Shown in pieces: positions 1 to 12,395 of a DNA stretch of 64,000 nucleotides; positions within the stretch are counted from its first letter, which is position 1, and each line of letters starts with the position of its first letter. Position numbers and translations under genes: made by a program. The notes below the pieces were generated by a model. It searched no databases. It saw only the letters and a list, made by a program, of their open reading frames with translations, and was not told the DNA's origin. The stretch lies in contig CM034233.1 of assembly GCA_019916065.1 (NCBI GenBank), positions 5,462,516 to 5,526,515 of the forward strand, in the 5' to 3' direction. This DNA is from Vitellaria paradoxa. Taxonomy: Eukaryota > Streptophyta > Magnoliopsida > Ericales > Sapotaceae.

Positions 1-791
1 TTTTTTTGGGGGGGGGGGGAGGAGGAAGAGAACCTCAAGACTCTTGATTCTGCAGTATCTAATTCCATGATTACAGGACAACTATGACTATTGAAACTAT
101 AATACAAAGACAGGCACATCTGAAGAAAAAAGTGTGCGAAACATTTTATGAGAAAAGGTTTGATGAGAGGAAGGATAACAAATGAAAGGGCGTTCAGGTC
201 CTTCCAGGCTTTTGATTCTTTATATTTGACAACTATCGTTCTTCATCTGTAACGTCATCGCACTAGGAGTTCCATAAGATAGCTGTGGAGAACAATTCAC
301 CATGACAAAACCAAGTTTCCTAGGAAAGAGTTTTTTTTTTTTAAATAAAGTCGGAGAAACAGAACTAGTATCCAAGTCTATATTGGCACGGTTTAGCATC
401 AAAAACAAACACTAAAAATCTCTATATATCTCTAACAATCCCTCTATCCTTAATTTTCCCTCCATCACTAATTTAGAAAATTCTAATATTTCGTTAAAAA
501 AATAAAAAATCTAAAAGTAAATTAACTGAATGCATAAATTTTTTATATAATCATATTTTTTGTGTCGAGAGCTTTCGAACGAGTACCATTGTCGCTATTT
601 TTGTAAATTTTTTTTAATCTGTGGGAATGGTTTTCCAAAACCGTTCTCACGGTTTGCGACTTTTCAAAAAAAAATGGCGCCAAAATTAACTCCAAACCAC
701 ATTTATCTCAATTTATCTTATTTTTTCTTACTCCGAAAGAACCATTATATAATATATAAGTAATGTTGGACGAGCTGAAGTTAAATACTAA
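1..791. other. AT-rich flank, no gene seen
   Basis: Begins with a T-run joined to a G-run (1-20). I see no coding sequence with family resemblance; the short open frames here are AT-rich and unremarkable. It lies downstream of the CRP1-like gene. Confidence 0.5.
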
Positions 792-1117
792 GGGTCCATT
801 TGGTTTGTTTTTTTATTTTTTGTTTTCTATTTTCTGTTTTGAACTCATTTTCTATTTTCTACTTTGAACTCATTTTCTATTTTATGATTTTGAAAACAAG
901 GAAAAAGTTCAAAACGCATTTGGTCACTTGTATTTTCAAAATTTATTTTAGAAAACAGAAAATAGACTTACACATAAATAAAAAATGACAAAAAGTTATT
1001 TTGAGTGTTTTTAATCTAAAATAAGGAAAATTTCAAAATAATGAAAATAAAGTATTTTTTATTTCTTTATTTTGATATTTTTAAAACATAAAACATGAAA
1101 ATAAACCAAATGCCACC
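792..1117. mobile_element. Tourist/PIF-like MITE, family A copy 1
   Basis: 326 bp with imperfect terminal inverted repeats. The left end begins GGGTCCATTTGGTTTG and the reverse complement of the right end begins GGTGGCATTTGGTTTA. It is flanked by 3-bp target duplications TAA (789-791 and 1118-1120). No coding capacity. The TAA/TTA target and GG(N)..TTTGG ends are typical of PIF/Harbinger-derived MITEs. Related copies lie at 8045-8344, about 27935-28226 and about 28275-28605. Confidence 0.7.
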
Positions 1118-1621
1118 TAAAATTCTAGAAACACGCACAACACAACTCAAACAAACATGTGGTACATAACAATACTCTCATTTCACCTTTACTGCACCCC
1201 TAATTTTTCGATAAAATAAATATTTTATAAATACATATTCGTGCTGGGGGCCGGGTTTATAGTATTGCATATATATAGAGAGGGAGGGAGAGAGAGCTAC
1301 GTGGTGTAAGAGTGATTATGATATGCATGATAAAAAGTAAAACTGTTTCAAATTTCTAGGGAACTTTAAAAACATAGGCAAATCACTAGCCCCTACTCCC
1401 TGGAGTAATGACTAGACTACGATAGAAGTCAAAGCTTTCGAAGAACCAATAAACCTGCTTTAGTTAATGCCAAAAATATAGTTCAAAACATCTCCACAAT
1501 TTGGCATCAAACTTCTGTAACAGCTCAGGATTGAATGGCGACTAACCTTGGATTGATAATTAACCACCTCAGACATGCAAGCTAATCATGTAGTTTGACC
1601 AGCTGGATTTGGTGCTCTCAA
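1118..1621. other. 3' flank of CRP1-like gene
   Basis: AT-rich sequence with a short GA-rich purine run near 1277-1296. It presumably contains the 3' UTR and polyadenylation region of the minus-strand gene, but no single poly(A) signal can be singled out. No other feature seen. Confidence 0.4.
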
Positions 1622-1732
1622 TTATGATCTTAGTGTCAGCTTCATGTATCTCAACGCAGAGCGTAACATCGCTCTGGCTTTCCTATCTGGAGTGCACCCA
1701 GATAGAATCATTTCTTCATAAACAGCTGGAAC
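1622..1732 (-). CDS. CRP1: CRP1-like gene exon 4 (C-terminus and stop)
   Basis: The acceptor AATATTAG precedes GTT CCA GCT. It encodes [20 protein letters not shown] followed by a short Met/Leu/Arg-rich tail and a TAA stop. This is the conserved C-terminus of this PPR family and finishes the motif begun in exon 3. The intron before it (1733-2916) is 1.2 kb and holds only AT-rich and low-complexity sequence. Confidence 0.88.
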   Translation of the reverse strand, partial: VPAVYEEMILSGCTPDRKARAMLRSALRYMKLTLRS

Positions 1733-4700
1733 CTAATATTGAAAACTATTTAGTGCCTTATAAAGCAAATCATGCAAATGCATAATTAGATCAACTCCAC
1801 ATAGCAAAAGCAATAACAGTTATATATTGGCATTTGATTTTACTTTTTATTTTATTTTTTGCTAAAGCATTTCCACTTGGTGTTTTGAGGATATCTGGTA
1901 TGGGCATCTAGTTGATCCAGCATATAAAATTAAAAATACAGCATAACAGATCACATCTGTATTTCCTGTATTAAAGTGATATTTGTTTACAACTCATGTC
2001 TCTTGGGGGATCCCAGCCCAAGGCTGCATTGCCCCAGTCAAGAGAATCACGTCCCATTTAGTGAGCAGGCAAGTCCCAACACACAAGGCTGCTCCCACAG
2101 CACAGTTTGGACGAGGGGGGCGTCAGATGTATATAGCCTTACTCACAGACTGTTTCAATGTTTCAAACAAGTAACATCCAGGTCTTTTAAGTTGCCTATC
2201 CCGATAAAAAAAAAAAAAAAAGGGATATCTATATGCTATTTAACCTCTTGTAATTGTCATAGACAGTGCATCTAAAATGTATAGGTATGGAGACACAAAA
2301 ACAGTGTTAAAGCAGGCCACACTTAAAATGCTTCTGCATTATACAACCTGCATACACAGGGTGCTTTGCTATTCAATATGAATTGATCCTATTTGCACAG
2401 AATCCTGCATATGGATCCGGGAGTTAAATCACTTCATGAGTGTAAAGTTTTATGTTCATAAACAGTAGGTCCTAGGTTCCTCCTCCTCTCCCCCCACCCC
2501 CCCTTCAATATATACAAGAAAAAATTACAAAACACCAAGGCATTTCAGTTTTTGTTTTTTTAATTTATGTAGAGTTTTTTATTTTTTGTTTTTGCATTTG
2601 TACAAGAAAAATAAAACTAAAAACGTGTTCAGTGTTTACAAATGGAATAGAAATAAAATCAAGAAATACAGCAAAAGTAGTATGGAGGGGCAAGAGCAAT
2701 AGCAAGAGTGGTGATAGGTGGTGGGTGTGGTGGTGCAGAAGAAGTGGAGAATGATGATGGTTAAAAGCAATGTTGGCGGCAGTAGGAAGTAACAGTGGGC
2801 AGCAGTGGTGGTTGGGAATTGGTGAGAGTACATGCAATAAACAGGTGGAATTATTTCAGGTTAAAGTAGACAAAGTATTTCTGATAAAAAATAGAAGCAC
2901 TGTGAAAAGTTTATACCTTATTAAACTTCTCCACACGAATTAGAGCTTTCATAAGTGTAGTATAGGTGACTACATCTGGCTTCAAGTCCTGCAGTAAATA
3001 ATCACACGAGCATGTAGTCAGATAAGATAATCACTTTGAAACAAAATCACAAAATCTGAATGAAAAAATGTCAACATGGAACAACTGAAAGACGAAAAAC
3101 TCACGTGTTCTTTCATGTACTGCAATATGGAAAAGGCTTCTGCATCCCTTCTATCCTCACCAAATGCATTGATCAATGAATTGAGAGCTAATATACTGGG
3201 TTTTAGACCATCAGCTCCCATGATCCTAAATGCATTTACTGCTTGCTCAGATAAACCCTGTCAAAAATAGAAGAAAAAGGTTATTAGATGCAAACTAGCT
3301 AATAAATGCCAGTCAAAAGTATATATAACTCAAACTTCCGAGATTTTAACCAGAGTTAAGCTGGAAGGTTCATAGTTCGATGCAGAATTATGTCTTTTAG
3401 TTGCATTCATGCAGTCCATGTTCATTATCCATAAGAAGAGGCCTTCAAACAGTTAGCAATGTTGTTACCTTCTAATACACATGCGGAAATGTATGCATTA
3501 ACAGGCAGTGGTGATTTAATGATCTACACGTAAACACAACCTGGATTTTCAACCACAAGGAACATTGAAAACGAAGGTTTCTCCAGTTAGAAGAATTATG
3601 AATGCTATTCAATTATGAAGTGGAATGTTTAATTACTTTATAAACAACATACCCCAATTTTTTTTTGGAGAATATCCTTTGGTAGTGATATAAAAAACTG
3701 TCCAATATGAGAATGTAACAGTGACAAATAGCAGCAACCATAAATTTATAAATATATTCATGAAAACTGCTAATAGAAGATCGTGAAAGATGGATAAATT
3801 TCAGGCAACAACATACCCTCTGTGCATAAGCATTTATTAAAGCATTATACATTGTTGAGGGTGGTTTTAACCCTGCAGACTTCATGTCCTCTAAGCATTC
3901 GATTGCCTCATTAAATCTCCCTGATTGTCCATAGATATCAACTAGTGTGGTGTACGTAACAACATTGGCCAGTAATCCCTGACTCTGCATCCTCCCCAGC
4001 AAGCCCTTGACTTCGTCCCATCTCTCCTGTTGCCCAAAAGAATTGATCATTATATTATAAGTTGTTGTGCAAGGTGAGCATCCACTTTCCTGCATTTCCT
4101 CAAACAGCTCCTCTGCTTTCTTACGGTGCCCCAACTTATTATGACAATCTATAAGTGTGTTCCATGTGACATTATCGGGCTGAATCCCTCTAATCTCATC
4201 CTTTCGAAAGCGGCCATTGCATGATCAAGACAATTATACTTCCCAAAAGCATCAATCATCACGTTGTAAAAAAGCCTATCAGGACGCACCCCACTATTCC
4301 GCATTTCCTTAAGAACTTGAAATGATCTTTGCCACTCACCTTTGTCACGATAACTTGCTAAAATCCTACTAAAAACATATGAATTAGGCTGCACATTACT
4401 AGCTTCCATTTCCTTCAGCACGATTCTTGCGCTTTCCCACCTACCAGCGCTAGCATAAGCATCAATAAGAAGACTGTAAGTTTGCTCATCCGGAGACACG
4501 CCACTTCTTTCCATCTCAGTGACAATTAACTCTGCATCCTTCAATGAACCTGATTTTACATACCCTTTAAGGAGTGCATTGTAAGCTCCTGTCCTAGGCT
4601 TCACTCCCCATCTTTCAACTCCTCAAAAATGGCCTCAGCCTCCACTGTCCTACCAGAGCTCCCCAATGCGGATATAAGCGCAACAATAGTCGCGGTTCTT

Positions 4701-5538
4701 GGGCTCAACCCATTCCCCTGAAACACAGCAAAGAAGAACATAGCTCGATTCACATCACCAGCTTTAGCAAACCCCACAATTATATCATTCAATAACTGAC
4801 CATCGAGCTCAATCTTATCCGCCTCTATTTCTTTATAAAGTTTCTCCAAAATCGCCGAATCAACTTTGTTACTACGAGTGAGTGACTGAATAACCAGGCT
4901 GTAATTCACGAAATCCGATCGATAACCGTCTCGACGCATCCGAGACATCAAATTGAGGGCTTTCTCGAGTTCATCATTGCGAGCGCACGCCCCAATCAGG
5001 GCATTGTAAGTCAACGGTGTTAGAGTTTGTCGCTGTGAGAGCAAGAACGCTTCGTAAAGCTTTTCAGAGCGTCCGAGTGCGTGAATGAGAATTGAGTAGA
5101 GCAACTCATATGAGAAGCAAAGGTTGTGCTTTTGGAGCCACGTGACGAGTACGCGGTCGAAATTGAGGACGATGATGAGCATAGAGATTTGAGGAAGGAG
5201 TGCCACAGCGGAGCCGGCACGGCTCGATAGGTCTCGGCGAGTCGAAGCTCAGTGGGATCCAGCGAGTTTGGCGAGGTTGAATCGAATTCAGAGGCGGTGG
5301 CGGTGGAGAGGAATTGGAGAAGGGGACCGAAGTCGTATCTGCGGTTTCGCAGGGCAGCGAGGTCTTGGTCGTCGACATCGAGGTGACTGGAGTAGAGAGA
5401 GTTGGCAGCGACGGCGGTGCTTGTGGCAACGACAAGCGGTCGTTGAAGGATTTGGCGGTGGGGGCGAAAAATCGGAAAAGTAAACTGAATTGACGGAAAA
5501 CGAGTCGGGAGCGACGGAGGCAGAAGAAGCGCATTCAT
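1622..5538 (-). CDS. CRP1: Chloroplast P-type PPR protein, CRP1 / At5g42310 family; four exons, exon 1 frame-broken
   Basis: Family knowledge: CRP1 is a chloroplast RNA-binding pentatricopeptide protein needed for petA/petD and psaC expression. Seen: exons (minus) 5538-3817, 3257-3105, 2988-2917 and 1732-1622, joined with GT-AG introns, all in phase 0, and ending in TAA at 1624-1622. The N-terminus is rich in Ser, Thr and Ala and lacks acidic residues early, as in a transit peptide. About 15 tandem 35-residue PPR motifs follow, for example [19 protein letters not shown] and [16 protein letters not shown]. Total length is about 686 codons, close to the roughly 700 aa of the Arabidopsis protein. 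Oddity: exon 1 needs three frame corrections (about 5145-5152, 4601-4606 and 4184-4189), each fitting a missing base or bases, yet has no other stop. It may be a recent pseudogene or assembly error. The family call is from recognition of many motifs, not a search. Confidence 0.92.
2917..2988 (-). CDS. CRP1: CRP1-like gene exon 3 (24 codons)
   Basis: The acceptor CTGCAG lies just before GAC TTG AAG and the donor is GTATAA (2916-2911). It encodes [20 protein letters not shown], the start of the last PPR motif. The exon is too short to stand out as an open frame, but both splice sites and the phase agree with exons 2 and 4. Confidence 0.85.
3105..3257 (-). CDS. CRP1: CRP1-like gene exon 2 (51 codons, PPR motifs)
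   Basis: The acceptor TTTTTGACAG precedes GGT TTA TCT, and the donor is GTGAGT at 3104-3099. The exon encodes [20 protein letters not shown] and then a motif with [20 protein letters not shown], completing the repeat begun at the end of exon 1. Both boundaries are phase 0. A longer unspliced reading into the intron is possible but ends quickly in non-PPR sequence. Confidence 0.88.
3817..5538 (-). CDS. CRP1: CRP1-like gene exon 1 (transit peptide and most PPR motifs)
   Basis: The ATG at 5538 is chosen because the N-terminus ([14 protein letters not shown]) looks like a plastid transit peptide and the frame runs straight into the first helical repeats. The reading frame moves three times: 5538 to about 5150 in one frame, about 5206-4601 in a second, then 4604-4149 and 4134-3817. 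At each junction the expected PPR sequence resumes immediately in the next frame, so no coding sequence beyond one to four bases is lost. The exon ends in codon AGG followed by GTATGT (3816-3811). Confidence 0.9.
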
Positions 5539-6112
5539 GTTCCTCTGCTTCGGAGACCAAGAGGCGGCGGTGGGTGGCGCGACAGGGAGCGAAGGATGAT
5601 ACTTATCTATTATTTCCGTGTTCGTTTATTATTTATTTTTAACTGTTGCTTAAACAATAGAATTAAAGGAGGCGATTGATGCATAATTTTTAATATTTTT
5701 TAATAATTTTTAAGTTAAAAGTTGTTAATTATAATTTTTGGTATGTTTGATGAAGTAAGTTGTGATTTTTAGTAACTTTTTGTAACTCTTGGATGTTTGG
5801 TAAAATTTTTGGCGATTTAAATAGTAATTTTTAACAACTTTTGAATGTTTAGTAAAGTTTTAGCAATTTTTAGTAACTTTTGTGTGTTTGGTGAAACTTT
5901 TAGTAATTTTGAGTGAAACAAATTACTGAATAAAAAAAAAAGTTAAAGTTTTACCAAACGCTTATAAATAGATGCTAGTGTTATAAAAGTAAAGATAAAT
6001 TCAACTATCTCCCTTTAATATATAATTATTTATATTTATCAGCTTAGTATTTAAAAATTAAATTTATATATCATATTTTAAAATATTATTAATATTTACT
6101 ATCTCTTATTAA
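5539..6112. other. 5' flank / probable promoter of CRP1-like gene
   Basis: The first 60 bases upstream of the ATG are GC-rich (5' UTR-like), then composition drops sharply to AT-rich at about 5600. Several loosely repeated TTTAGTAA-type motifs occur at 5750-5910, probably MITE debris. No clear TATA box position can be defended. Confidence 0.35.
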
Positions 6113-6454
6113 GAGGCATTTGGAATTCCAACAAAAATCAAAAGTTTTCAAAAGTGAATTTTGAAATTATTGTGTAATGATTGTTTAATGTTTATGTGTG
6201 ATTTGATATAAAATTGTTAAAATTATATAAAAGTACACATGTCAAAATTTTAGTAATGATTTTAAAAATTTTTGGAGTTTTGTGTACTTTTTTGTACAAA
6301 TGTCAGATCACTTTTTTAAATTCTGGCAAAATCTGTTGGAACGCACCATTTTTGTCTGTTCCAATGGTTTTTGAAATTTCTGGACACCTGAGACCGTGTC
6401 AGCTTTTGAAGTTTTTGAGATTTTTTGAGATTTTTTGAAGATCCAAGCGCACCC
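6113..6454. mobile_element. Candidate Tourist-like MITE
   Basis: The ends are GAGGCATTTGGAAT and, reverse complemented, GGGTGCGCTTGGATC. It is flanked by TAA at 6110-6112 and 6455-6457. 342 bp, non-coding. The inverted repeats are only moderately alike, so this rests mainly on the target duplication and the NTTTGGA core. Confidence 0.5.
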
Positions 6455-7079
6455 TAAGTTAACAGTTAAAACTTAACAGAAAATATCAAATAATAAATAT
6501 TTTATCTCTTTCTCACATATTTGTCAATTTTTTGTATAAATTTCAAGATTTTATATTAAAAAAATAATTTTTATTTTTATTTTAAAAATCCATTTTATCT
6601 TTGCCATGCACAAAAAATCCACCATACATATGAGGCTATATTTGAAATTTTAACACAATATATTTCTTGATTTGTGATAAAAAAATAACTTTTTATTTAT
6701 TTGTATTATATTATTATTATTTGTTAGACAAAGTTTTAAATTTTTTTAATTCAAGCCCACTAGGTGGCCTGGTTTTTGATTCAACGCAGGCATACCCCCA
6801 TTGGCCATCATAAAACTTCCCACAAATACTTTAAACAATCTTACGTGGAGGTCTATATGTATATCATTATAAATGAAAAACTAGAGGTATATACGCAATA
6901 GCATATTAATTTTGCAAAAACTAAATAAAAAATTTTTAATTTAAGACTATCATTAGGTGATATTTGTTTCAATTAATAATTTAAAATTATTGGTAAATAT
7001 CTAAACAAATACAACCAATACAAGCTAGCCATTATTTTTAAATAGTTTACTTCGAAAAATCTAAATATTTAATTATAAT

Positions 7080-7179
7080 NNNNNNNNNNNNNNNNNNNNN
7101 NNNNNNNNNNNNNNNNNNNNNNNNNNNNNNNNNNNNNNNNNNNNNNNNNNNNNNNNNNNNNNNNNNNNNNNNNNNNNNN
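7080..7179. other. Assembly gap (100 N)
   Basis: Exactly 100 consecutive N, the conventional scaffold placeholder, so the true distance between 7079 and 7180 is unknown. Sequence on either side is AT-rich and shows no gene interrupted by the gap. Confidence 0.98.
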
Positions 7180-7397
7180 ACGATTTTTGTTGTTGTGGTT
7201 CGTGCGGATTTTCACGTGAACTCGAATTCTCAAGACGCACCTGAACGTTATGATCTGAGAGGCAGAAATAATAATACGTAGGTACAAAACTCCATGTGTC
7301 AAATCACATTTGACTTTCGAATTCAGATATCGTGGGAAAGCATTGTGAGGGTGAGCGACTTTGTCGGCGTTGGGTTTGCTATAAAACAATATAATAA

Positions 7398-9470
7398 GAG
7401 TAAATTATACTTATACCCTTACATTTGGATGAATACACTACACTTTCTAAAATTCTGAAAATTATAAATTTTTTTTATTTTAAAATGTTATTAACTCATA
7501 CCCCTCTTCGTTACTATTATGCTTAATGTTGTTAAATTTTGATTCAAAATGACGAAACTATCCTTGCCAATAGAAGGGGTCTCGCATGTCTCACCACCTG
7601 TACGGACATCTCATTTGGTGAGTCACAGTAAAATAAAAATAAAAATAAAAATAAAAATTAAAACGCATAAACAAAAATAAAAAACAAATGTTTTAGCTCT
7701 TTAATTTTTTAAATCACAAAGAATAAAAATGTTAATTTAATAAAAGTTAAAATGTTAGGTCATTTGATTTATTTTTTTATATTATGTGTTTTTCCTTTAT
7801 TTTTATTTTTTATTTTTATTTTACTATGACCCACCGAATGAGATTCCTGTGCACGTGGTGCAGCGTGCAAGACACCATCCCTGCCAACAAACACATTCGG
7901 TGGGTCCCACAGTAAAATGAAAAAAAAAATAAAAACAAAAATAAAATAAAAGCACATAATATAAAAATAAAAAAAATGTTTTAGCTCTTTAATTTTTAAA
8001 TCATAAAGAATAAAAATGTTAATTTAATAAAAGTTAAAATGTTAGTATCATTTGATTTATTTTTTTATTTTTTGTTTTCTATTTTTTATTTTGAACTCAT
8101 TTTTTATTTTATACTTTTGAAAATACTTAGCTACTTGGGTTTCCAAATTTGTATAGAAAATAGAAAATAAGTTTACACATTAAATAAAAAATGATAAAAA
8201 ATCATTTTAAGAGTTTTTAACAAAAAAAAAAAAAGATAAATCTCAAATTAAAGAAAATAGAGTTTTTTATTTCCTTATTTTTAGATTTTTAACACATAAA
8301 ATAAAAATAAAAACAAAAAATGGAAAAGTAAACCAAATGTTACCTTAGTTATTAAAAAAATAATATTTTTACTTTTCAAACACCAAAAAGATATCTCAAA
8401 TTTAAATTTTGTAACTTTTTATCTCAAATTCTTACACAAAGAGTGTAAAAGTGTGATATTTAAAATTTTAAATTTAAGTACATTAAAATTGAAATTTTCA
8501 TCAAAAATTAAAATTTTAATTTCAATATTTATTCTTTAAAATTAATTTTTTAAAGAATATTATTTTTTTTTAAAGAATTTTTAAATTTTAATATATAATT
8601 TTTTTAATTTTTTAGTTTTTTAAATATATAATTTTTAATAAATTTTTTAGAATTTTTGTCATTTTTCTTTAAGTTAAGATTTTGAAATGTTACTAACCCA
8701 AACCCTTTCAAACTTTTTGCTGACGTGGAGGCATTAGATCGCATGTCAACAGAAGTGAAAATAAGGGAAATAAAAAATAATAAAAGGTAAAAATAAAAGT
8801 GATAGAAATAGTAATAAATAATAAAAATAATAATAAAGTAATAATAAAAAAATTTGTAAACTTTTGTCATTTTATTTTATGTGTAAACTTATTTTCTATT
8901 TTCTATAACAAATTTGAAAATCCAAGTAGCTAAGTATTTTAAAAGTACAAAATAAAAATGAGTTTAAAATAAAAAATAGAAAACAAAAAATAAAAAAATA
9001 AACCAATTGATACCTAACATTTTAACTTTATTCGATTAACATTTTTATTCTTTATGATTTAAAAAATTAAAACTTAAAAGAGTAAATTTAATTATTTAAA
9101 AAATTCCAAAAATTAAAGAGTTAAAAACATTTGTTTTTATTTTTATTTTATTTTTATTTTTATTGTGGGACCCATCTAATGAGATGTGTAAAAAAATTAA
9201 TTAAAAAATTTTAAACTATGCAGACTCAATTTTACTGTTGGCAGGGGTAGTTTGTCATTTTAACCGAATGAAGAATCTCATTTGGTAGACCCCTTTCTGT
9301 TAGCAGAGGTAGTTTGGTCATTTTATTTCAAAATTTAATAGCGTCAGGCGTAATAGTAACGGATGGGAGTCTGGGTTAGTAACATTTCAAAATAAGGGAA
9401 GTTTATAATTTTCGAAATTTTAGGGTGTATGTTATCAAAATGTCTAGGAAGTGTAAGTATAATTTGTCTA
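7398..9470. mobile_element. Foldback / long inverted-repeat element (MULE-like?)
   Basis: The outermost 500 bases on each side are diverged inverted copies. The left begins GAGTAAATTATACTTATACC and the right, reverse complemented, begins AGACAAATTATACTTACAC. Both arms then carry matching blocks: a TTACTATTA..GC block, a block around CAAACTACC / CTATCC, and a CCAATAGAAGGGGTCT-type block. The left arm has an internal tandem duplication (about 7610-7780 and 7840-8050). Both arms contain pieces of MITE family A in opposite orientation. AT-rich flanks resemble a target duplication (ATAATAA) but are too simple to trust. No transposase is visible. Long inverted repeats are known for foldback and Mutator-like non-autonomous elements; assignment is inference. 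Confidence 0.55.
8045..8344. mobile_element. MITE family A copy 2 (inside foldback left arm)
   Basis: Starts GTATCATTTGATTT and ends AAACCAAATGTTACC, with TTA target duplications at 8042-8044 and 8345-8347. 300 bp, with the same internal order of TTTTCTATTTT, GTTTACACAT and TTTAAC.AAAA segments as copy 1. A partial inverted counterpart lies at about 8855-9013. Confidence 0.6.
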
Positions 9471-12395
9471 ATAATAAATAAATAAATAAATCTAAAAATT
9501 TATAAAACCCTATAAAACATTTTGATCACTTTCTGCATTTCATAAAATCTTTATATTCTAATAAATTTTACAAATCTTAATAATTTTTTTGTAAATCTCA
9601 ATAATTTTTTTTACAAATCTCAATAAATTTAGCAAATCTGACATAAATCTGTAAAAATTGACCGAAAAACCAATTCATAGAAATAGATCGAAAAATCATT
9701 CTCACAGTTTCTCTCTCCAATCTTTTCACACAAAAATCAAAAAGTTTAATAACTTTCAAAAAATTCTAATATAAATCCGTGATAACAGATTAAAAAATCG
9801 TTCCACAGTTTCTCTCTCCAAATTTTTATCATAAAAATTTAAAAATATCATTCATCTTTATAATAATGTATTTTGGGTCAAAAATACCAAAAATTAAAAG
9901 TTATTTCAAATTACTTTTTTTTTTTATAACTTCTTACGCTACCTTAATCATTCATTGCGGTTAGTCTAGGAGAGGAAAGCGAGATTTGAGGAGCCTCAAG
10001 TTACTTTTTAATTTGAAGTTTTTAAAGTTGTATATCAGTCACCGATTAATGTGAAATTAATAAATATATTTTTAAATTAAGTAATCGGATCAAAAATTAA
10101 TAATTAAGATTCAGTTTTAGAAATTTAAAATTGAAAAGCAATTACAAACCTCTTGCACAGAAAGCGTGACATGAGAGGGCGGCCGAAATTGATTTGCTAA
10201 TGATCAAAGCGTGACTATGAAAGTAATGATAGCATGAGGCGAGCGTCACCATGAGCCTCAACGGCCTTTTTAATGTTCGATTGATTCGTAGATTCAGCCA
10301 ACGAAAAAATGTAAATTAGACAGATTCAAAATTAATTACATGTGCAATTATGAATAAAAAAAGAAAAGGAAAACTTTTTATTAAAAAAATAAAAAATAAT
10401 TTTTTATTAATTATTATTCATTTTTTATATTCTAGAATTTAATTAAATTAAAATATATAATTGAAAATTATGTTTTTCATTTTTTTATCCATCTCCCAGA
10501 ACAAATAGGCTTGTGAAGTAGGTCAGCTGATTACACTGAATTTTTTTTATTTATTATAAATAGTTAATTGTACTATTTATATAATTTCTCTAATTCGCGC
10601 ATCGGAAATTAGTACTTCTTCAAAAATTTTTTCAATTTTATCATTTTACTCCTACAAAATTACAAAACTAATTGTAGTAGAGGTCAATTAATACAAAACA
10701 ATCAAATACCATAATTATCCTCTCTTTTATTTATTATTACAAAACAAATATCTTCCACTTTTTATTTTATTTTTATAACTCCCACTTTTTATTAATTTCT
10801 ATGTTAAATTATAATATACTGTCAAATATTTTCATGAAGTTGTGTGTGAGAACTTTTTTAATAATTTTTTAAATTAACCTTGTAAATATTTTTTAAGTTT
10901 ATTTTATCAAAAATCAAATAAGAAAATAAATAATTATCGTTTTGTTAATTGATACAAAGTAAGATATCGTAATAGTTTATCAATTAATACACTAATAGAA
11001 ATAACTAAAATAAAGGTAAACTAAATTGAAATTCAAATCCCAACATCTCCAAAATCGGTTACAATTAAATAAAAAATAACATGACACTCTTTAAAACAAT
11101 TCAATAGTTTTAAAAAAATCTTCTATAAATTACCCAAAAAAAAAAAAAACTTAGGATATATACATCAGCAAAAAAAAATATTTTATGCAATTGTGTATAT
11201 TGTTCTACCAAAAAAGCAATCACATAAAAAAATTAAAACATTTAAAAGTTGCTCTGCTTTTCTAGGGATTCGATAATTTATAATAATATGAGTTTGCTCC
11301 ATATTGCTTGTACAAAAAAAAAATAATAATAATAAAAACAAAAATTACTCATGTCCAAAAACTCTTCTTCAATGCAATCCTTTTAGTAATATTTGTTTGA
11401 GGTTTAATAAACTGAAGATATATATATATAGAGGTGAGAGTAAACATAAGATTATGAAAAATATAGTTACATACAAGTAAAAGTGGAGTTACTTAAAAGT
11501 GAAAAGTGTAGATTTTAGTTTATAATAATAAATGAGAAACGATTGTAATTATGGTATTTAAGTTATTTTGTTTACTTATTTTTCATTAATTACAAGACTA
11601 ATTTTATAATTTTATAAAAAAAATCATAAGAAGTGAGAGAAACTTTTAAAAAGTGCTAATGTCGTTATTCTTAATTCGTTCTTATATAATTTTGTTAATT
11701 CGTCTATAATTCACTTGCCATTGTACTGTACCAATTCAAAATCAAAGTTATAGAAATTTTCAAATTTAATTAAATACCCACAAATTTTATTATATTATTT
11801 AATTATCTTAATATTTTATAATAAAAATATTCCTTTTTTTTGGTACAATATGTAATTTTCACCATACTAACTATAAATACGGATCCACTCACCTTGGAAA
11901 ACTTGTGTCCAAATACACCATAAGACCAATAAGAGACCCGGTGGGTTGTTCACTAATCTATTGGCTAGTTTGATTACCAATATATATATATATATATATA
12001 TAATAAAATATAATAATAAGTTTTCAGTTTACACAGGCACGAATATAGTATTTTATTGAGATATTTTTTATAATTTTTATTTTTAGTATATTTAGACATG
12101 TTATCGGGATTTTGAAGAAAAAATTAAAATTGTAGATAAAATGTTTGAAAATATGAAAAGCCATAAACAATATACGCTGTGTGGATAACATGTGCAAAAT
12201 TAATTTAAAATAAAAAATAAATTTTAATTAAAAAAAAGTACACAAAACGTTAGAAAATATGAAAAGCTATGAGCAATATATACTGTGTGGATAACATGTG
12301 TAAAATTAATTTTAATTAAGAAAAGTACAAAAGCCGAGAGAGAAGAAAAAAAAAAAAAAGAAAAAAACTAGAGAAGGGTCAAAGAGCGTATGGTT
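9471..12395. other. AT-rich intergenic sequence, no gene seen
   Basis: No conserved coding frame. It contains a short tandem duplication (about 12120-12230 against 12240-12330, sharing GAAAATATGAAAAGC and GTGTGGATAACATGTG) and TA microsatellites at 11419-11430 and 11981-12001. Otherwise nothing recognisable. Confidence 0.5.

Noticed and set aside
5268..5560. Open frames on both strands over the CRP1 5' end
   Set aside because: They are frame shadows of the GC-rich transit-peptide region; only the frame from 5538 continues into PPR motifs.
11970..12002. TA dinucleotide runs (here, and at about 20453, 21550, 45857 and 48384) as possible promoters
   Set aside because: Simple microsatellites without any associated transcript start evidence.
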